The notes beneath the pieces were generated by a model, which was not told the origin of the DNA, ran no database searches, and saw only the letters and a list, made by a program, of their open reading frames with translations. From positions 776,501-840,500 of the forward strand of contig JAOTON010002267.1 of the NCBI GenBank assembly GCA_034440635.1: DNA of 64,000 nt. The letters are read 5' to 3'. Origin of the DNA: Lepas anatifera. Its lineage: Eukaryota; Arthropoda; Thecostraca; Lepadidae. A program made the translations under genes and the position numbers. The stretch's first letter is position 1; each line of letters begins with the position of its first letter. Of the stretch, positions 22,804 to 35,034 are shown piece by piece.

Positions 22804-23230
22804 CATGGGTGGATCCAGGGAATAAGTAGGCTAGGTGCCCCCCCCCACCCTTCTCCCCCATCCCCCTCCCCAACCCCCAATCGACCATCGGCGCCCTCTG
22901 AAATTGTAAAGACACGCCTCTCAAGGCGAATGACGCTCCCTGAAATGTCGCTTCCCATACGCGGATCCAGGATTGCCTATCGGGGGCGAGGTGGAAGGGG
23001 AAACTTCCTGGTGGGCGCTATCTACACCAGGGACGCCACTTTTGGCCGGAAAAACCTATCAAGTAGGCGCTAAAACCTATCAGTAGACCCCAATACCTGC
23101 ATCTCGGGGAAAACGACATTTCAGGGGGTGCCATCGAACTTTCCAGTTTCCAGGGGTTTCCGGGACAATTTCAGGGGGCGCTAAGATTCTATGGGGGCAC
23201 CTGTCCCCTTTCCCCTTGTATCCGCCTATG
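22804..23230. mobile_element. hAT-like MITE in beta2
   Basis: This is the equivalent of the MITE in beta1, with CATGGGTGGATCCAGGG on the left and TTGTATCCGCCTATG on the right. It was copied with the unit rather than inserted independently. Confidence 0.5.
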
Positions 23231-23269
23231 TCGTTTCGGGGGCGGGGGGGCACGGAGGTGGGGCGTTAC

Positions 23270-25395
23270 TGGTGTGGGGTAAGGAGATCGAGCATAAGCG
23301 GATCCAGGACATCAGCATGGGGGTAAGGGCTAAAGAGTTCGAGCATAGGCGGACCCAGGACATCAGTACGAGGGTGGGGCTAGGGAGTTAGAGCATAGGC
23401 GGATCCAGGACATCGGTACGAGGGTCGGGCTAGGGAGTTAGAGCATAGGCGGATCCAGGACATCGGTACGAGGGTCGGGCTAGGGAGTTAGAGCATAGGC
23501 GGATCCAGGACATTAGTACGGGGATGGGGCTAAGCAGCTGAGCATTAGCGGAATCAGGACATCAGTACGGGGTGAGACTCGGGGGTTCCAGCATAGGCGG
23601 ATCCAGGACATCAGTAGGGGGTAGGGGCTACGGAGTTCGAGCATAGGCGGATCCAGGATATTAGTACGGGGATGGGGCTAAGGAGCTCGAGCAGAGGTGG
23701 ATCTAGGACATCAGTACGGCGGTGGGGCTAAGAAGCTCGAGCATAAGCGGATTCAGCTGATCAGTACGGGGGTGGGGCTCGGGAGCTCGAGCATAGTCGG
23801 ATCCAGGACATCAGTAGGAGGTGGGGGCTAAGTAGTTCGAGCATAGGCGGATCCAGGGCAGTACAGAGGTGGGGCTACGAAGTTCGAGCACAGGCGGATC
23901 CAGGACATCAGTAAGGGGGTGGGGTAAGAAGCTCGAGCATAGGCGGATCCAGGACATCAGTGGGGGGGGTTAGGGGCTACAGAGTTCGAGCATAGGCGGA
24001 TCCAAGACATCAAGAAGAAGGTGGGGTAAGCAGCCCGAGCATAGGCGGATCCAGGACATCAGTAGGGGTAGGGGCTAAGGAGTTCGAGCATAGTCGGATC
24101 CAGGACATCAGTAGGGGTGGGGGGCTAAGTAGTTCGAGCATAGGCGGATCCAGGGCAGTACAGAGGTGGGGCTACGAAGTTCGAGCACAGGCGGATCCAG
24201 GACATCAGTAAGGGGGTGGGGTAAGGAGCTCGAGCATAGGCGGATCCAGGACATCAGTGGGGGCGGGTTAGGGGCTACGGAGTTCGAGCATAGGCGGATC
24301 CAAGACATCAGGAAGAAGGTGGGGTAAGGAGCCCGAGCATAGGCGGATCCAGGACATCAGTAGGGGGTAGGGGCTAAGGAGTTCGAGCATATGCGGATCC
24401 AGGATATCAGTACGGAGGTGGGGCTAAGAAGTTCGAGCATAGGCGGATCCAGGACATCAGTACGGGGGTGGGGCTAAGGAGCTCCAGCAAAGGCGGATCC
24501 AAGCCTCAGTACGGGGGTGGGGCTAAGGAGCTCGAACATAGGCGGATCCAGGACATCAGTACGGTGGTGGGGCTCGGGCGTTCCAGCATAGGCGGATCCA
24601 GGACATTAGTAGTGTGGTAGGGAATAAAGATTTTGAGTATAGGCGAATCCAGGGCAGTACGGAGGTGGGGCTACGGAGTTCGAGCATAGGCAGATCCAGG
24701 ACATCAGTTCGGGGGTGGGGCTAAGGAGCTCGAGCATAGGCGGATCCAGGACATCAGTGCAGGGGTGTGGCTCCGGAGCCTGAGTAAAGGCGGATCCAGG
24801 ACATCAGTACGGGGGTGGGGCTAAGGAGATCGAGCATAGGTGGATCCAGGACATCTGTACGGGGGTGGGGCTAAAGAGCTGGAGTATAGGCGGATCCAGG
24901 ACATCAGTATGGGTGTCGGGCTAAGGAGCTCGAGCAGAGGCGGATCCAGGACATCAGTACGGGGCCGGGGCTAAGGGGCTCGAGTATAGGCGGATCAAAG
25001 ACATCAGTACGGGGGTGGGGCTAAGGAGCTCGAGCATAAGCGGATCCAGGACCTCAAGGGGCTAAAGAGTTAAAACAGGTAGGGGCTTAAGAGTTAAAAC
25101 ATAAGCGGATACAGGACATCAGTACGGGGGTGAGGCTAAGGAGCTCGAGCATAAGCGGATTCAGGACATCAGTACGTGGGTGGGGCTCGGGAGCTCGAGC
25201 ATAGGCGGATCCAGGACATCAGTAGGGGTAGTGGCTAAGGAGTTCAAGCATAGGCGGATCCAGGGCAGTATAGAGGTGGGGCTACTGAGTTCGAGCATAG
25301 GCAGATCCAGGACATATGTAAGGGGGTGGGGTAAGGAGCTCGAACATAGGCGGATCCAGGACATCAGTTCGGTGGTGGGGCTGAGGTCTCGAGCT
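23270..25395 (+). repeat. ~52-bp satellite array in beta2
   Basis: It uses the same unit family and includes a local duplication of several units (compare about 23810-24060 with 24090-24390). Confidence 0.88.
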
Positions 25396-26972
25396 GGGGC
25401 ATAATTCGGTAACAAATAGGCTGAATTGGGTGAAAATCTGCAGTTATAGGTGAAATACCGTCGGAAAACCCATCATATTTTATATTGTATCTCCTTTCTT
25501 CTCGTCATGCCCAGTCTTTGCTTAACAAAACAAACATTATGCGTGTGTTTATTTCTTTGATGATATGAACAGAGGGCAAGCGTGGTGCAGTATGCAGAGA
25601 CATGCTAATTTAGGAAAACATGGGCCTAGACAGGGGATTAAATGGAGCCATAATGAGAACACAAAACCTAAAACTCCAACATTGCGTTGTTATAAGTATC
25701 AAACTGCTGAAAACACTCGCCTGTCGATCGAACTGTTTGGCTAACGTACATTGTCACCGGCTTCTCCTGCGCCAGAGCGGCACCTGCCGAGGCCGCAGGC
25801 CGAGGTTGTTGTTGTTGTCTGTTCTGAGCGCTGGTATCAGAGACCTAAAACTTTTGTGGATAGAAGGCACTTCCAAATGAATAAGCACCACGGTTGTGAG
25901 TTTTCAAAATTTTCAAAATTTTGCCAAGAATTTTGCATTATGTGATTTTTAACTTTTATTTTTCTATTTTTTGCAAATTCATCTAGACTCTTCAAACTTG
26001 CACCCTTTTACATCAGGGAAATTTGTAGTTCACACAAAAAGTTGGAAAGAAAAAGCTTTAAATTTAAGGCTCTAAATTAGCTTTTAAACTTTGCACCCTA
26101 AATTTGGCATAAAACTCATGGTCTTAACTACAGGCTCGAAATATCTGAAGCTACAGCAGTTCAGGTTCTGAGTCAAATATCAACTTAAAGGCCGGTTTGT
26201 GCAGTACTGCACAAACACAGAAACAAAACAAAAATGGAAATTTAAGGGTCCTTTTTGGCCCATTCCGTGAAGGTCTGCATTTCCCAAAATATCATTTAAA
26301 CCCTTATATCTTCCGATCTAGGTGATAAAAATTAGTTCCCATTTCAGATAATAAGAGAGAATACCCTCCTTTATTATATATTTAGAGATACAAACTTTCA
26401 GGCTGAAACTTTTTATTTTATAGGCAAAAATAAAATATAAGTTTTTAAAATTTTTATTCTAAGCCCCCTGGTTTCCAGACCATGATAGCTACGGTATTGA
26501 ACTTAACACGGCTGGATAGAAAACTTCGTTGCCGTCATTTCTCTCGCTGATACCCCCACTTATCTCTTACGGCTTCCGCGCTATAAGCCGTAAAATGCAT
26601 TTCAAAGTGGTAATTTTATCAGTTCATTTCTGCTTCACACCGGGGTTTAGGGTGGTTAGAGTCATTGGAGGGAAATGAAATTTTGCATGCAGCTAGGTAA
26701 GAGACATATGTCGACATTCCATCTGCATATATATCAATGAAACACCAAGTTACCTTTACTAACATGCCGTTCCTCCACGCATCGTTGTAGCAAATCACCA
26801 CGCGTCACCCCTGCGTCCACGCCGCGGCAACGCCGGCGATCGGCGCGGCCGTTTCTGTTTATTTATGGTCTGGTAAAAAAGTACCCAACACTACCCATAA
26901 TGCATCACAAGTAATTAGAGTACCGTAAAAGTCTGAGTTTACAATAAGAGTATTATGTTTCTGTTTTTGGAC

Positions 26973-27400
26973 CATGGGTGGATCCAGGGAATAAGTAGGC
27001 TAGGTGCCCCCCCCCACCCTTCTCCCCCATCCCCTCTCCCAACCCCCAATCGACCATCGGCGCCCTCTGAAATTGTAAAGACACGCCTCTCAAGGCGAAT
27101 GACGCTCCCTGAAATGTCACTTTCCATACGCGGATCCAGGATTGCCTATCGGGGGCGAGGTGGAAGGGGAAACTTCCTGGTGGGCGCTATCTACACCAGG
27201 GACGCCACTTTTGGCCGAAAAAACCTAATAAGTAGGCGCTAAAACCTATCAGTAGACCCCGATACCTGCATCTCGGGGAAAACGACATTTCAGGGGGTGC
27301 CATCGAACTTTCCAGTTTCCAGGGGTTTCCGGGACAATTTCAGGGGGCGCTAAGATTCTATGGGGGGCACCTGTCCCCTTTCCCCTTGTATCCGCCTATG
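26973..27400. mobile_element. hAT-like MITE in beta3
   Basis: This is the third copy of the beta-specific MITE, with the same ends and position within the unit. Confidence 0.5.
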
Positions 27401-27449
27401 TCGTTTCGGGGGCGGGGGGCACGGAGGTGGGGCGTTACTGGTGTGGGGT

Positions 27450-28525
27450 AAGTAGATCGAGCATAAGCGGATCCAGGACATCAGCATGGGGGTAAGGGCT
27501 AAAGAGTTCGAGCATAGGCGGACCCAGGATATCAGTACGAGGGTGGGGCTAGGGAGTTAGAGCATAGGCGGATCCAGGATATTAGTACGGGGATGGGGCT
27601 AAGGAGCTCGAGCAGAGGTGGATCTAGGACATCAGTACGGCGGTGGGGCTAAGAAGCTCGAGCATAAGCGGATTCAGCTGATCAGTACGGGGGTGGGGCT
27701 CGGGGGCTCGAGCATAGTCGGATCCAGGACATCAGTAGGGGGTGGGGGCTAAATAGTTCGAGCATAGGCGGATCCAGGACATCAGTATGGGTGTCGGGCT
27801 AAGGAGCTCGAGCAGAGGCGGATCCAGGACATCAGTACGGGGGTGGGGGCTAAATAGTTCGAGCATAGGCGGATCCAGGACATCAGTATGGGTGTCGGGC
27901 TAAGGAGCTCGAGCAGAGGCGGATCCAGGACATCAGTACGGGGCCGGGGCTAAGGAGCTCCAGCAAAGGCGGATCCAGGCCTCAGTACGGGGGTGGGGCT
28001 AAGGAGCTCGAGCATAGGCGGATCCAGGACATCAGTACGGTGGTGGGGCTCGGGCGTTCCAGCATAGGCGGATCCAGGACATTAGTAGGGTGGTAGGGAA
28101 TAAAGATTTTGAGTATAGGCGAATCCAGGGCAGTACGGAGGTAGGGCTACGGAGTTCGAGCATAGGCAGATCCAGGACATCAGTTCGGGGGTGGGGCTAA
28201 GGAGCTCGAGCATAGGCGGATCCAGGACATCAGTGCAGGGGTGTGGCTCCGGAGCCTGAGTAAAGGCGGATCCAGGACATCAGTACGGGGGTGGGGCTAA
28301 GGAGATCGGGCATAGGTGGATCCAGGACATTTGTACGGGGGTGGGGCTAAAGAGCTGGAGTATAGGCGGATCCAGGACATCAGTATGGGTGTGGGATTAA
28401 GGAGCTCGAGCAGAGGCGGATCCAGGGCATCAGTACGGGGGTGGGGCTAAGGGGTTCGAGTATAGGCGGATAAAGGACATCAGTACAGAGGTAGGGCTAA
28501 GGAGCTCAATCATAAGCGGATCCAG
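27450..28525 (+). repeat. ~52-bp satellite array in beta3
   Basis: A shortened array that ends abruptly after GGATCCAG at 28525. Confidence 0.85.
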
Positions 28526-29855
28526 TTGTTGTTGTTGTTGGCGTCTGTCAGTCCTGAGAATTGATGTCAGAGCTCTGGAATTTTGTAGGATGATAGCCCG
28601 TCTGCTCCAGACACCCAAACTGAAGCCCCGAGTTGAAATCCAAAATAGTTTTTGAGAAATTTTGGCTCAAACTTTTTCTGTTTTATATTTTTCTAATTTT
28701 TACTTCTTAAGCTACGAACTTGAAATTTATGTCCTTTTCAATGGATAACAAGGGCCAGCTAGGGGGAAAAAATTGGGCTGATCCGACAATATTTATTGCG
28801 CGAAAACGCGGCATTTCTCACGCGCGCAAAAAACCCGCTAAAAGTTGATGGCCGACTTGTGCGCTCGAAATGTCAGAAGACAGGCCTCAGTTAGCTGAAA
28901 GGCAGTTACCTAGGGGTGGCTAGGCAAATTTTGTAGTGCTTAGGCATAGTTTTGAGTGCAAAAAATAAAATTTTGACCTACTTTTTACAGTTCTTCCGGA
29001 AGACTGAATTTTGGTTCATTTCATTTCAACGTTAATATCTCACAATCTAATTGACCGATTTGAGTTTCCATTTCAAATAATGAAAGAACATTGCTCCTGC
29101 CTGATAATATTTGGAGATGGAAATTGTGAATGTGAAATTCTTTGTTTTATAGGCATAAATAGAAATTGAGTAAAAAAACTTTTTATTTGCATCTTCCTGG
29201 TTCCAAGCTCATGTCACTCACAAACTCAGAACTGACATGGCTGAATAGGAAAGTTACTTGCGGTCATTTCGCTCACTTATACTACCCACCTATCTCTAAT
29301 GGCTTTCGAGTAATTAGTCAAAAATGTATTATAAGATGCCAAATTTATCGGACCACCTTTGCTTCTCACCATGGTTTCAAGTCCTTAAAATAGATGGAAG
29401 TTGAAGAAATTTGGCATGAAGCTAGCTTAGGATCCTATCTCGACGATACAAGTAATTTCAGCCCAAAAGAATGCTTGGTTCGTCTTCTAGAAGCACCTTT
29501 ATATCGTGCCTTTTCGGGACAAGCACAGCACCCGACGCCAGCGGCCCGGCATATTCGGCGGAGTTGTACCAGCCAGTGACCTCCTGACGGGTCACAGGTG
29601 TTCAGCTAGTGGGAGGCTGAGAAGTGTGGCACGGTGGTCTAGTGGTTAGAGGCCCTGTCTCTTGATCAGGTAGGTCCGGTTCGAATCCGGGGGTGACCAC
29701 GTACTCTTTATTGGTTATTTCAAAGAAAAGAATGATAAAACTGGCTTGCAGGCTTATGAAGAGATACATTAAGAACGAAATATGGTTTGCTTTCGGCACA
29801 TTGTCATGCGGCTCTCCTGCGCCGGTGGGGCGTTAGCCCAGGCCGCAGGCCGAGG
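28526..29855 (+). repeat. Array unit gamma2
   Basis: This is the right boundary unit, highly similar to gamma1 and including the tRNA-like sequence. It ends with the same GCCGCAGGCCGAGG. After 29855 the sequence switches to TTAA-type elements; 29856-29982 holds nothing recognised. Confidence 0.75.
29628..29698 (+). tRNA. tRNA-like sequence (pseudo-tRNA), second copy
   Basis: It has the same A and B boxes and CTCTTGA anticodon loop as at 9008. The acceptor stem again cannot pair. Confidence 0.45.
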
Positions 29856-29982
29856 TTCAGTTCTGGTGGCAGCTCGGCAGCAGTGTGAGGTTCCAACATA
29901 ATATTTTCCAGCTTCTCTGCCTTCTGCATCCCCTCCTGCCTAAACCTCTCTTGCATTTGAACTGTTACACTGTCAAGTACGC

Positions 29983-30715
29983 TTAACACGCGCATTGACG
30001 GGGGCGGGTGGGTACCCGCCCCCTCGGGTTTTTCAGGGATAGCAGTAAAACGGCGGCGTGTAGCGCCGCCGTACAAAGATAGCATAAGTCGAAGGAGGAT
30101 GAATTTATCCGATTGAAACTCATATCACATAATGGGCCCATCGAGTTCTCTAAAATATGTTCTGGTATTTTTGAAATCGATGACCTAAGGTCAGTTACGA
30201 GGCATGATCCTCCAATGGAAATACATGGGAAAAATTGTTTTTACTAAATAACTCAGTAACGGATGGTGATAGAGCATTTATTTTAGCTGCATTAGACTCG
30301 CTTTGGCTTTGCAGTTCTAATGATATGCATTTTATATAATTTGACCTTGACCTGACCTCAGGTCAGTTCAAATCCTTGATTTGACCTAGCAAGGCCAAAT
30401 TGTTCATCATTCGATCCGGCTTGCTGCGAGGATTCATATTGTTCAAGTCGTTTGCTCTATCTTTACTTGTTCAGATGTAATGACCAAAAACTTAATTTAC
30501 ATGTTATCCCTATGACGGCATGTTTTGACCTCTTGTAAAGACCTTAAATGTGACTTGAAAAAACAATGGTACAAATATTTTCGATGGAGAAGTGGATGGG
30601 CTACCCAACGCCGTTTACTGCTTTTCGCTACTTACCGTGGTTCTCGAGATCTTAGGGGGCGGGTACCCACCCCCCGTTAATGCGAAAGTGGCTCAGACCC
30701 CCGTCAATGCGCGTG
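29983..30715 (-). mobile_element. TTAA-B element, reversed left arm
   Basis: It starts TTAACACGCGCATTGACGGG and ends CCGTCAATGCGCGTG. It carries the AAATTGTTCATCATTCGATC region and TGACCT motifs of the family in reverse. Confidence 0.7.
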
Positions 30716-32865
30716 CCAACCATTCTAGAGCCTCCTCTTTCGCTAACAGGGCCTCATCTATGGGCAACAGGGCCTTATCCTTCACCAAGAAGGCTCCTCT
30801 TGCGCTTCCAGGGCATCCTCAATCGCCATTAGGGTCTCCTCCATTGCTAATGGGGCCTTATCTATGGACAAAGAGGGCTCCTCTGTTACCACCAGTTCCT
30901 CCTATATCGGTACCAGAGCCTCTTCTATTGACACCAGGTCCTCCTGCATCACCAAAGGGGCCTCCACTAGCGCTACATGGGCCTTCTCTATGGCCACAAG
31001 GGCCTCTTCTATCACCAACAGGTCCTTTTATTTTGCGCCAAGAGGGCCTTCTCTGTAACTAAAGGGCTCCTCTAGTGCTACCAGGACTTCCTGTATGGGC
31101 AGCAGGGCCTCATCAATCGCCGAAGGTTCCTCTTTGTTCTACAAACGGGCCTCTTCGATCGAGACAGAGGCCTCCCTTATTGGTAAGGAGACCTTCTATG
31201 TTACCACCAGGGCCTCCTACATAGGTACCAGGGAAATTGTATAGCCAAACCTGGAGTGCTCTCAGGGCCTCCTGGATCACCCTTAGGGCCTCCTCTATCG
31301 CTACCAGGGCCTCATCTATTAACAAGGGGCCTCCTCTGTTGCTACCAGGGCCTCCTCTATCTCCACCAGTGCCTCATATTTTAGCCAAGAGGGCCTCTTA
31401 TTGCGCTAAGAGGGCCTCCTCTATGGCCAACGGGACCTTTTCTTTCGCCAAGAGGGCCTCCTCTATTGTCACCGAGGCCTCTCGTTGCTGCCACCGTGGC
31501 CTCCTCTATCGACAACAACACTTCCTTGATCAACAAAAGAGCCTCCTTTTGCGCAAAGAGGGCCTCTTCTATTACAAAAGGGCCTCCTCTATGGGTACCA
31601 GGACCTCCTCAATCGCCAAATGTTCCTCCTCTTTCGACAAACGGGCCTCATCTATCGACAAAGGGGCCTTCTCTATCGACACAGGGGCCTCCCCTATTGA
31701 TAAATAGATCTCCGCTGTTACCACCAGGGCCTCCTACATAGGTACCAAGGAAATTGTATAGCCAAAGCGGGACCACTCTTAAGGCCCCCTGGATCACCCT
31801 TCGGGTCTCCTCTACCGCTACCAGAGCCTCGTCTATTGACAAAGGGCCTCCTCTGTTGCTACCAGGTCCTCTATCCCCACCAGTGCCTCATATTTTGCCA
31901 AGAGGGCCTCTTATTGCGCTAAGAGGGCCTCCTCTATGGCCAACGGGACCTTTTCTTTCGCCAAGAGGGCCTCCTCTATTGTCACCGAGGCCTCTCGTTG
32001 CTGCCACCGTGGCCTCCTCTATCGACAACAACACTTCCTTGATCAACAAAAGAGCCTCCTTTTGCGCAAAGAGGGCCTCTTCTATTACAAAAGGGCCTCC
32101 TCTATGGGTACCAGGACCTCCTCAATCGCCAAATGTTCCTCCTCTTTCGACAAACGGGCCTCATCTATCGACAAAGGGGCCTTCTCTATCGACACAGGGG
32201 CCTCCCCTATTGATAAATAGATCTCCGCTGTTACCACCAGGGCCTCCTACATAGGTACCAAGGAAATTGTATAGCCAAAGCGGGACCACTCTTAAGGCCC
32301 CCTGGATCACCCTTCGGGTCTCCTCTACCGCTACCAGAGCCTCGTCTATTGACAAAGGGCCTCCTTTGTTGCTACCAGGTCCTCTATCTCCACCGGGGCC
32401 TCCTATTTCGCCGAGAGGGCCTCCTCTTTAGCCACCGAGACCTATTCTTACGCCAAGAGGCTCTCCTCTATTGTCATCAGGGTATCTCATTGTCTTCACC
32501 GGGGCCTCCTCTATCGCCAACATGGGCCTCTTTTGCGCCAAGAGGGTCTCCTCTTTAGCCAGCGGGACCTTTACTTTCACCAAGAGGGTCTCCTCTATTG
32601 CCATCAGGGCCTCTCGTTGCTGCCACCGGGGCCTTCTCTATTGCCAATAGCACTTCCTCGATCAACAACAGGGCCTCCTTTTGCGCCAAGAGCGCCTCCT
32701 CTATCACCGAATCCTCCTCTAGTACTACCAGGGCCGCCTCTATGGGTACCAGGACCTCCTCTATCGCCACCAGGGCCTTCTCAATCGCTAAAAGGGCCTC
32801 ATTTATCGCCACTAGGGCTTCCTATATTACTGCCAGGGTCTTCTCTATAGCTATCATGACCATAA
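30716..32865 (+). repeat. 21-bp minisatellite (heptad-coding)
   Basis: Degenerate 21-bp units are built around AGGGCCTCCTCTATCGCCA. Because 21 is seven codons, open frames run on both strands. The plus strand reads repeats such as RASSIAT. The minus strand reads repeats such as ALVAIEE with Leu/Ile spacing like a coiled coil. Stops interrupt every frame. A 513-bp segment is tandemly duplicated (about 31390-31900 and 31903-32413). No signal for a real gene is seen. Confidence 0.85.
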
Positions 32866-33710
32866 ACACGCGCATTGACGGGGTCTGAGCCACCTTCGCA
32901 TTGACGGGGGGCGGGTACCCGCCCCCTAAGATCTCGAGAACCACGGTAGGTAGCGAAAAACGGTAAACGGCGTTGGACTGCCCATCCACTTTTCCATCGA
33001 AAACATTCGAACCATTTTTTTTGTCAGGTCACATTTAAGGTCACGAGAGGTCAAAACATGCCCGTCATAGGGATAACATGTAAAATTCAGTTTTTCGGGC
33101 ATTACATCTGAACAAGTAAAGATAGAGCAAAACGGCTTAAACGATATGAATCCTCTTAGCAAGCCGAATCGAATGATATATAATTTGACCTTGCCAGGTC
33201 AAATCAAGGATTTGACCTGACCTGAGGTCAGGTCAGGGTCAAATTATATAAAATGCATATCGTTAGAACCGCAAAGCCCAGGCGAGTCTAATGCAGCTAA
33301 AATAAATGCTCTATCACCATCCGTTACTGAGTTATTCCGTAAAAACCATTTTCCCATGTATTTCCAATGGAGAGGTCATGCCTCGTACCTGACCTTAGGT
33401 CATCGATATCAAAAATACCGGAACATATGTTAGAGAACTCGGTGTGGGCCATTATGTGATATGAGTTTCAATCGGATAAGTTCACGCTGCTCCGACTTAT
33501 GCTATCTTAAACTTTTTTTAGGTCGGGTCACTTAACCTGTACTGGTGACCTGACCTGAGATGACCTAACCTTAAAATTTTTACAGAAGTTGTAAAAATGA
33601 TGAGGGAAAAGGTACACCAAGTACGGCAGCGCTAAGCGCCGCCGTTTTTCTACTATCTCCGAAAAACCCGAGAGGGGGCGGGTACCCGCCCCCGTCAATG
33701 CGCATGTTAA
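32866..33710 (+). mobile_element. TTAA-B element, forward right arm
   Basis: It runs from ACACGCGCATTGACGGGG to GTCAATGCGCATG and TTAA. Near 33506 it shows the uninterrupted GCTATCTTAAAC site into which TTAA-A copy 1 inserted in the 1-kb region copy. Confidence 0.72.
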
Positions 33711-33850
33711 CAGGCCGAATTGTCTTTCGTTATGCGTTTGACTGTGAATTATGTTTTTTCGGGGAGGAGCCTCCAGCTGAAAGTTGAGGAGACTGTCCCC
33801 CTTCGCCAAATTTGGGGGCACGTCCCTCCGTCCCCCGTGGCGGAGCCCCA

Positions 33851-34833
33851 GTCCAGAGGTCACCTCGTGACCTAATATGACCTATGGTCCCGAAAATTAA
33901 GAAAGTACCCTTGTTTTATATCAAATGAAAGCTAGTGACACGACTTACACGATGGTGTTTGATTCAGCGCTCTAGCGTAATTAGGTCAACAGTTATTGTC
34001 AAAATACTTTTTGACCCCTGGTGACCTTGGATGACCATGGAGAGGTCAAAGAGAAAATATGGCCCCTGGGGTCCATTAAAGGGTGTCCAAGAACGCTTTT
34101 CTGAGCAAGCCGAGCATTTGCAATCGTTTTTGTGACTTTTAGATCATAAGGCAGCTTTTCCCCATGCTTTTTCAATGGGAGAGGTCACCTTGTGACCTGA
34201 CCTCACGTCAAGAAATCGAAAAATCCCGGATATGAACCTTGTAGACCAGGGGCGTAGCCAGGATTTCGCTCAGGGAGGGGCGGCGCCCCGAAAAGGGCCC
34301 CTGCGACAGCGCCAAAAGGGTATCTCATGTAAAAAGGACTATCTCCCCGATGGGTAAAAAGGACCCTGCTTGTTACAGAATGGAGTGCTGAACAGGGCTT
34401 AAGAGGGCCCTGTCTGGTATAAAATGCCAGATTTGGCCACAGAGCATAGTGCGGGCGAGCCGCACCAAGCGCGGCACGTGTCCTCAGGGGGCCCTTCGGG
34501 CCCCTCAGGGAGGGGCAGCTGTCCCTGCCGCCCCCCTTGGCTACGCCCCTGTTGTAGACCCTGGAGGGGTCATAGAGTGTAGGAAGCTTCAAATCGATCG
34601 AATTTGAAATGTAGCGCTTATAGAGCTCAAAATTTGAAGTGAGGTGACGCTGGTTGACCTGGCCTGGTGACCTGACCTTGGGTGACCCGGGGTAAAAAAT
34701 TTCAGGGACGGTGGGAAAATGGTGGGGTGAGAGGTAAACCCTCAACTGCGGTGCTGCGCCTCGTTGTTTTTTCTGCTATCTCGGAAAAAAACCTTAGGGG
34801 CCATCGATGGCCCCCCGGTGGGGCGAGGGTTAA
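33851..34833 (+). mobile_element. TTAA-A element, 5' truncated, with nested hAT MITE
   Basis: It follows TTAA-A from the CCAGAGGTCACCTCGTGACC segment to the right end and TTAA at 34830-34833. The 305-bp MITE at 34247-34551 interrupts it. 33711-33850 is unassigned. Confidence 0.7.
34247..34551. mobile_element. hAT-type MITE with 8-bp target duplication
   Basis: The element opens CAGGGGCGTAGCCAGG and closes TTGGCTACGCCCCTG, a near-perfect inverted repeat. It is flanked by TTGTAGAC on both sides (34239-34246 and 34552-34559). An 8-bp duplication and CAG-starting ends are typical of hAT elements. The other TTAA-A copies show the uninterrupted CTTGTAGACCCTGGAGG sequence. There is no coding capacity, so it is non-autonomous. 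Confidence 0.88.
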
Positions 34834-35034
34834 GAAAAGGAACCATCCAGATACCCAGATTGTCTCTCCAACGCGTCACGACTATCTACACTTGACCCCG
34901 CAGTAAAAGCATGACGCTGGCGGAGACTACGTTTACCGCAGTGGACACAATCGGGCCCGAGATCGCTGGAGTCGGGTTTGACGAGGTGCTTAAAATACCA
35001 TATGTTCGGTAGAGATCAAGACGCGCTACCTAAT

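Larger units (their letters stand above)
21539..25805 (+). repeat. Array unit beta2
   Basis: This is a beta-type unit aligned with beta1 at an offset of about 7,880 and with a longer satellite. It opens with one AGAAGCCGGTGAC hairpin and (TTG)n and closes with GTCACCGGCTTCT and GCCGCAGGCCGAGG. Confidence 0.85.
25806..28525 (+). repeat. Array unit beta3, 3' truncated
   Basis: It aligns with beta2 at an offset of about 4,169 but stops inside the satellite at 28525. The (TTG)n of gamma2 follows directly. The closing block is absent, which suggests unequal crossing-over or a break at this junction. Confidence 0.8.
29983..33710. mobile_element. Composite element: inverted TTAA-B arms around a minisatellite
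   Basis: A reversed TTAA-B copy (29983-30715) and a forward copy (32866-33710) face away from each other and enclose a 2.15-kb minisatellite. The outer borders both carry TTAA (29983-29986 and 33707-33710). The inner borders lack a full TTAA. The whole is therefore a fold-back structure with inverted arms of more than 700 bp. Whether it moves as one unit is inferred only from the outer TTAA pair. Confidence 0.65.

Noticed and set aside
11005..28525. Repeated frames of 60-110 residues in the satellite
   Set aside because: They repeat with the roughly 52-bp unit, change frame between units and have no independent support.
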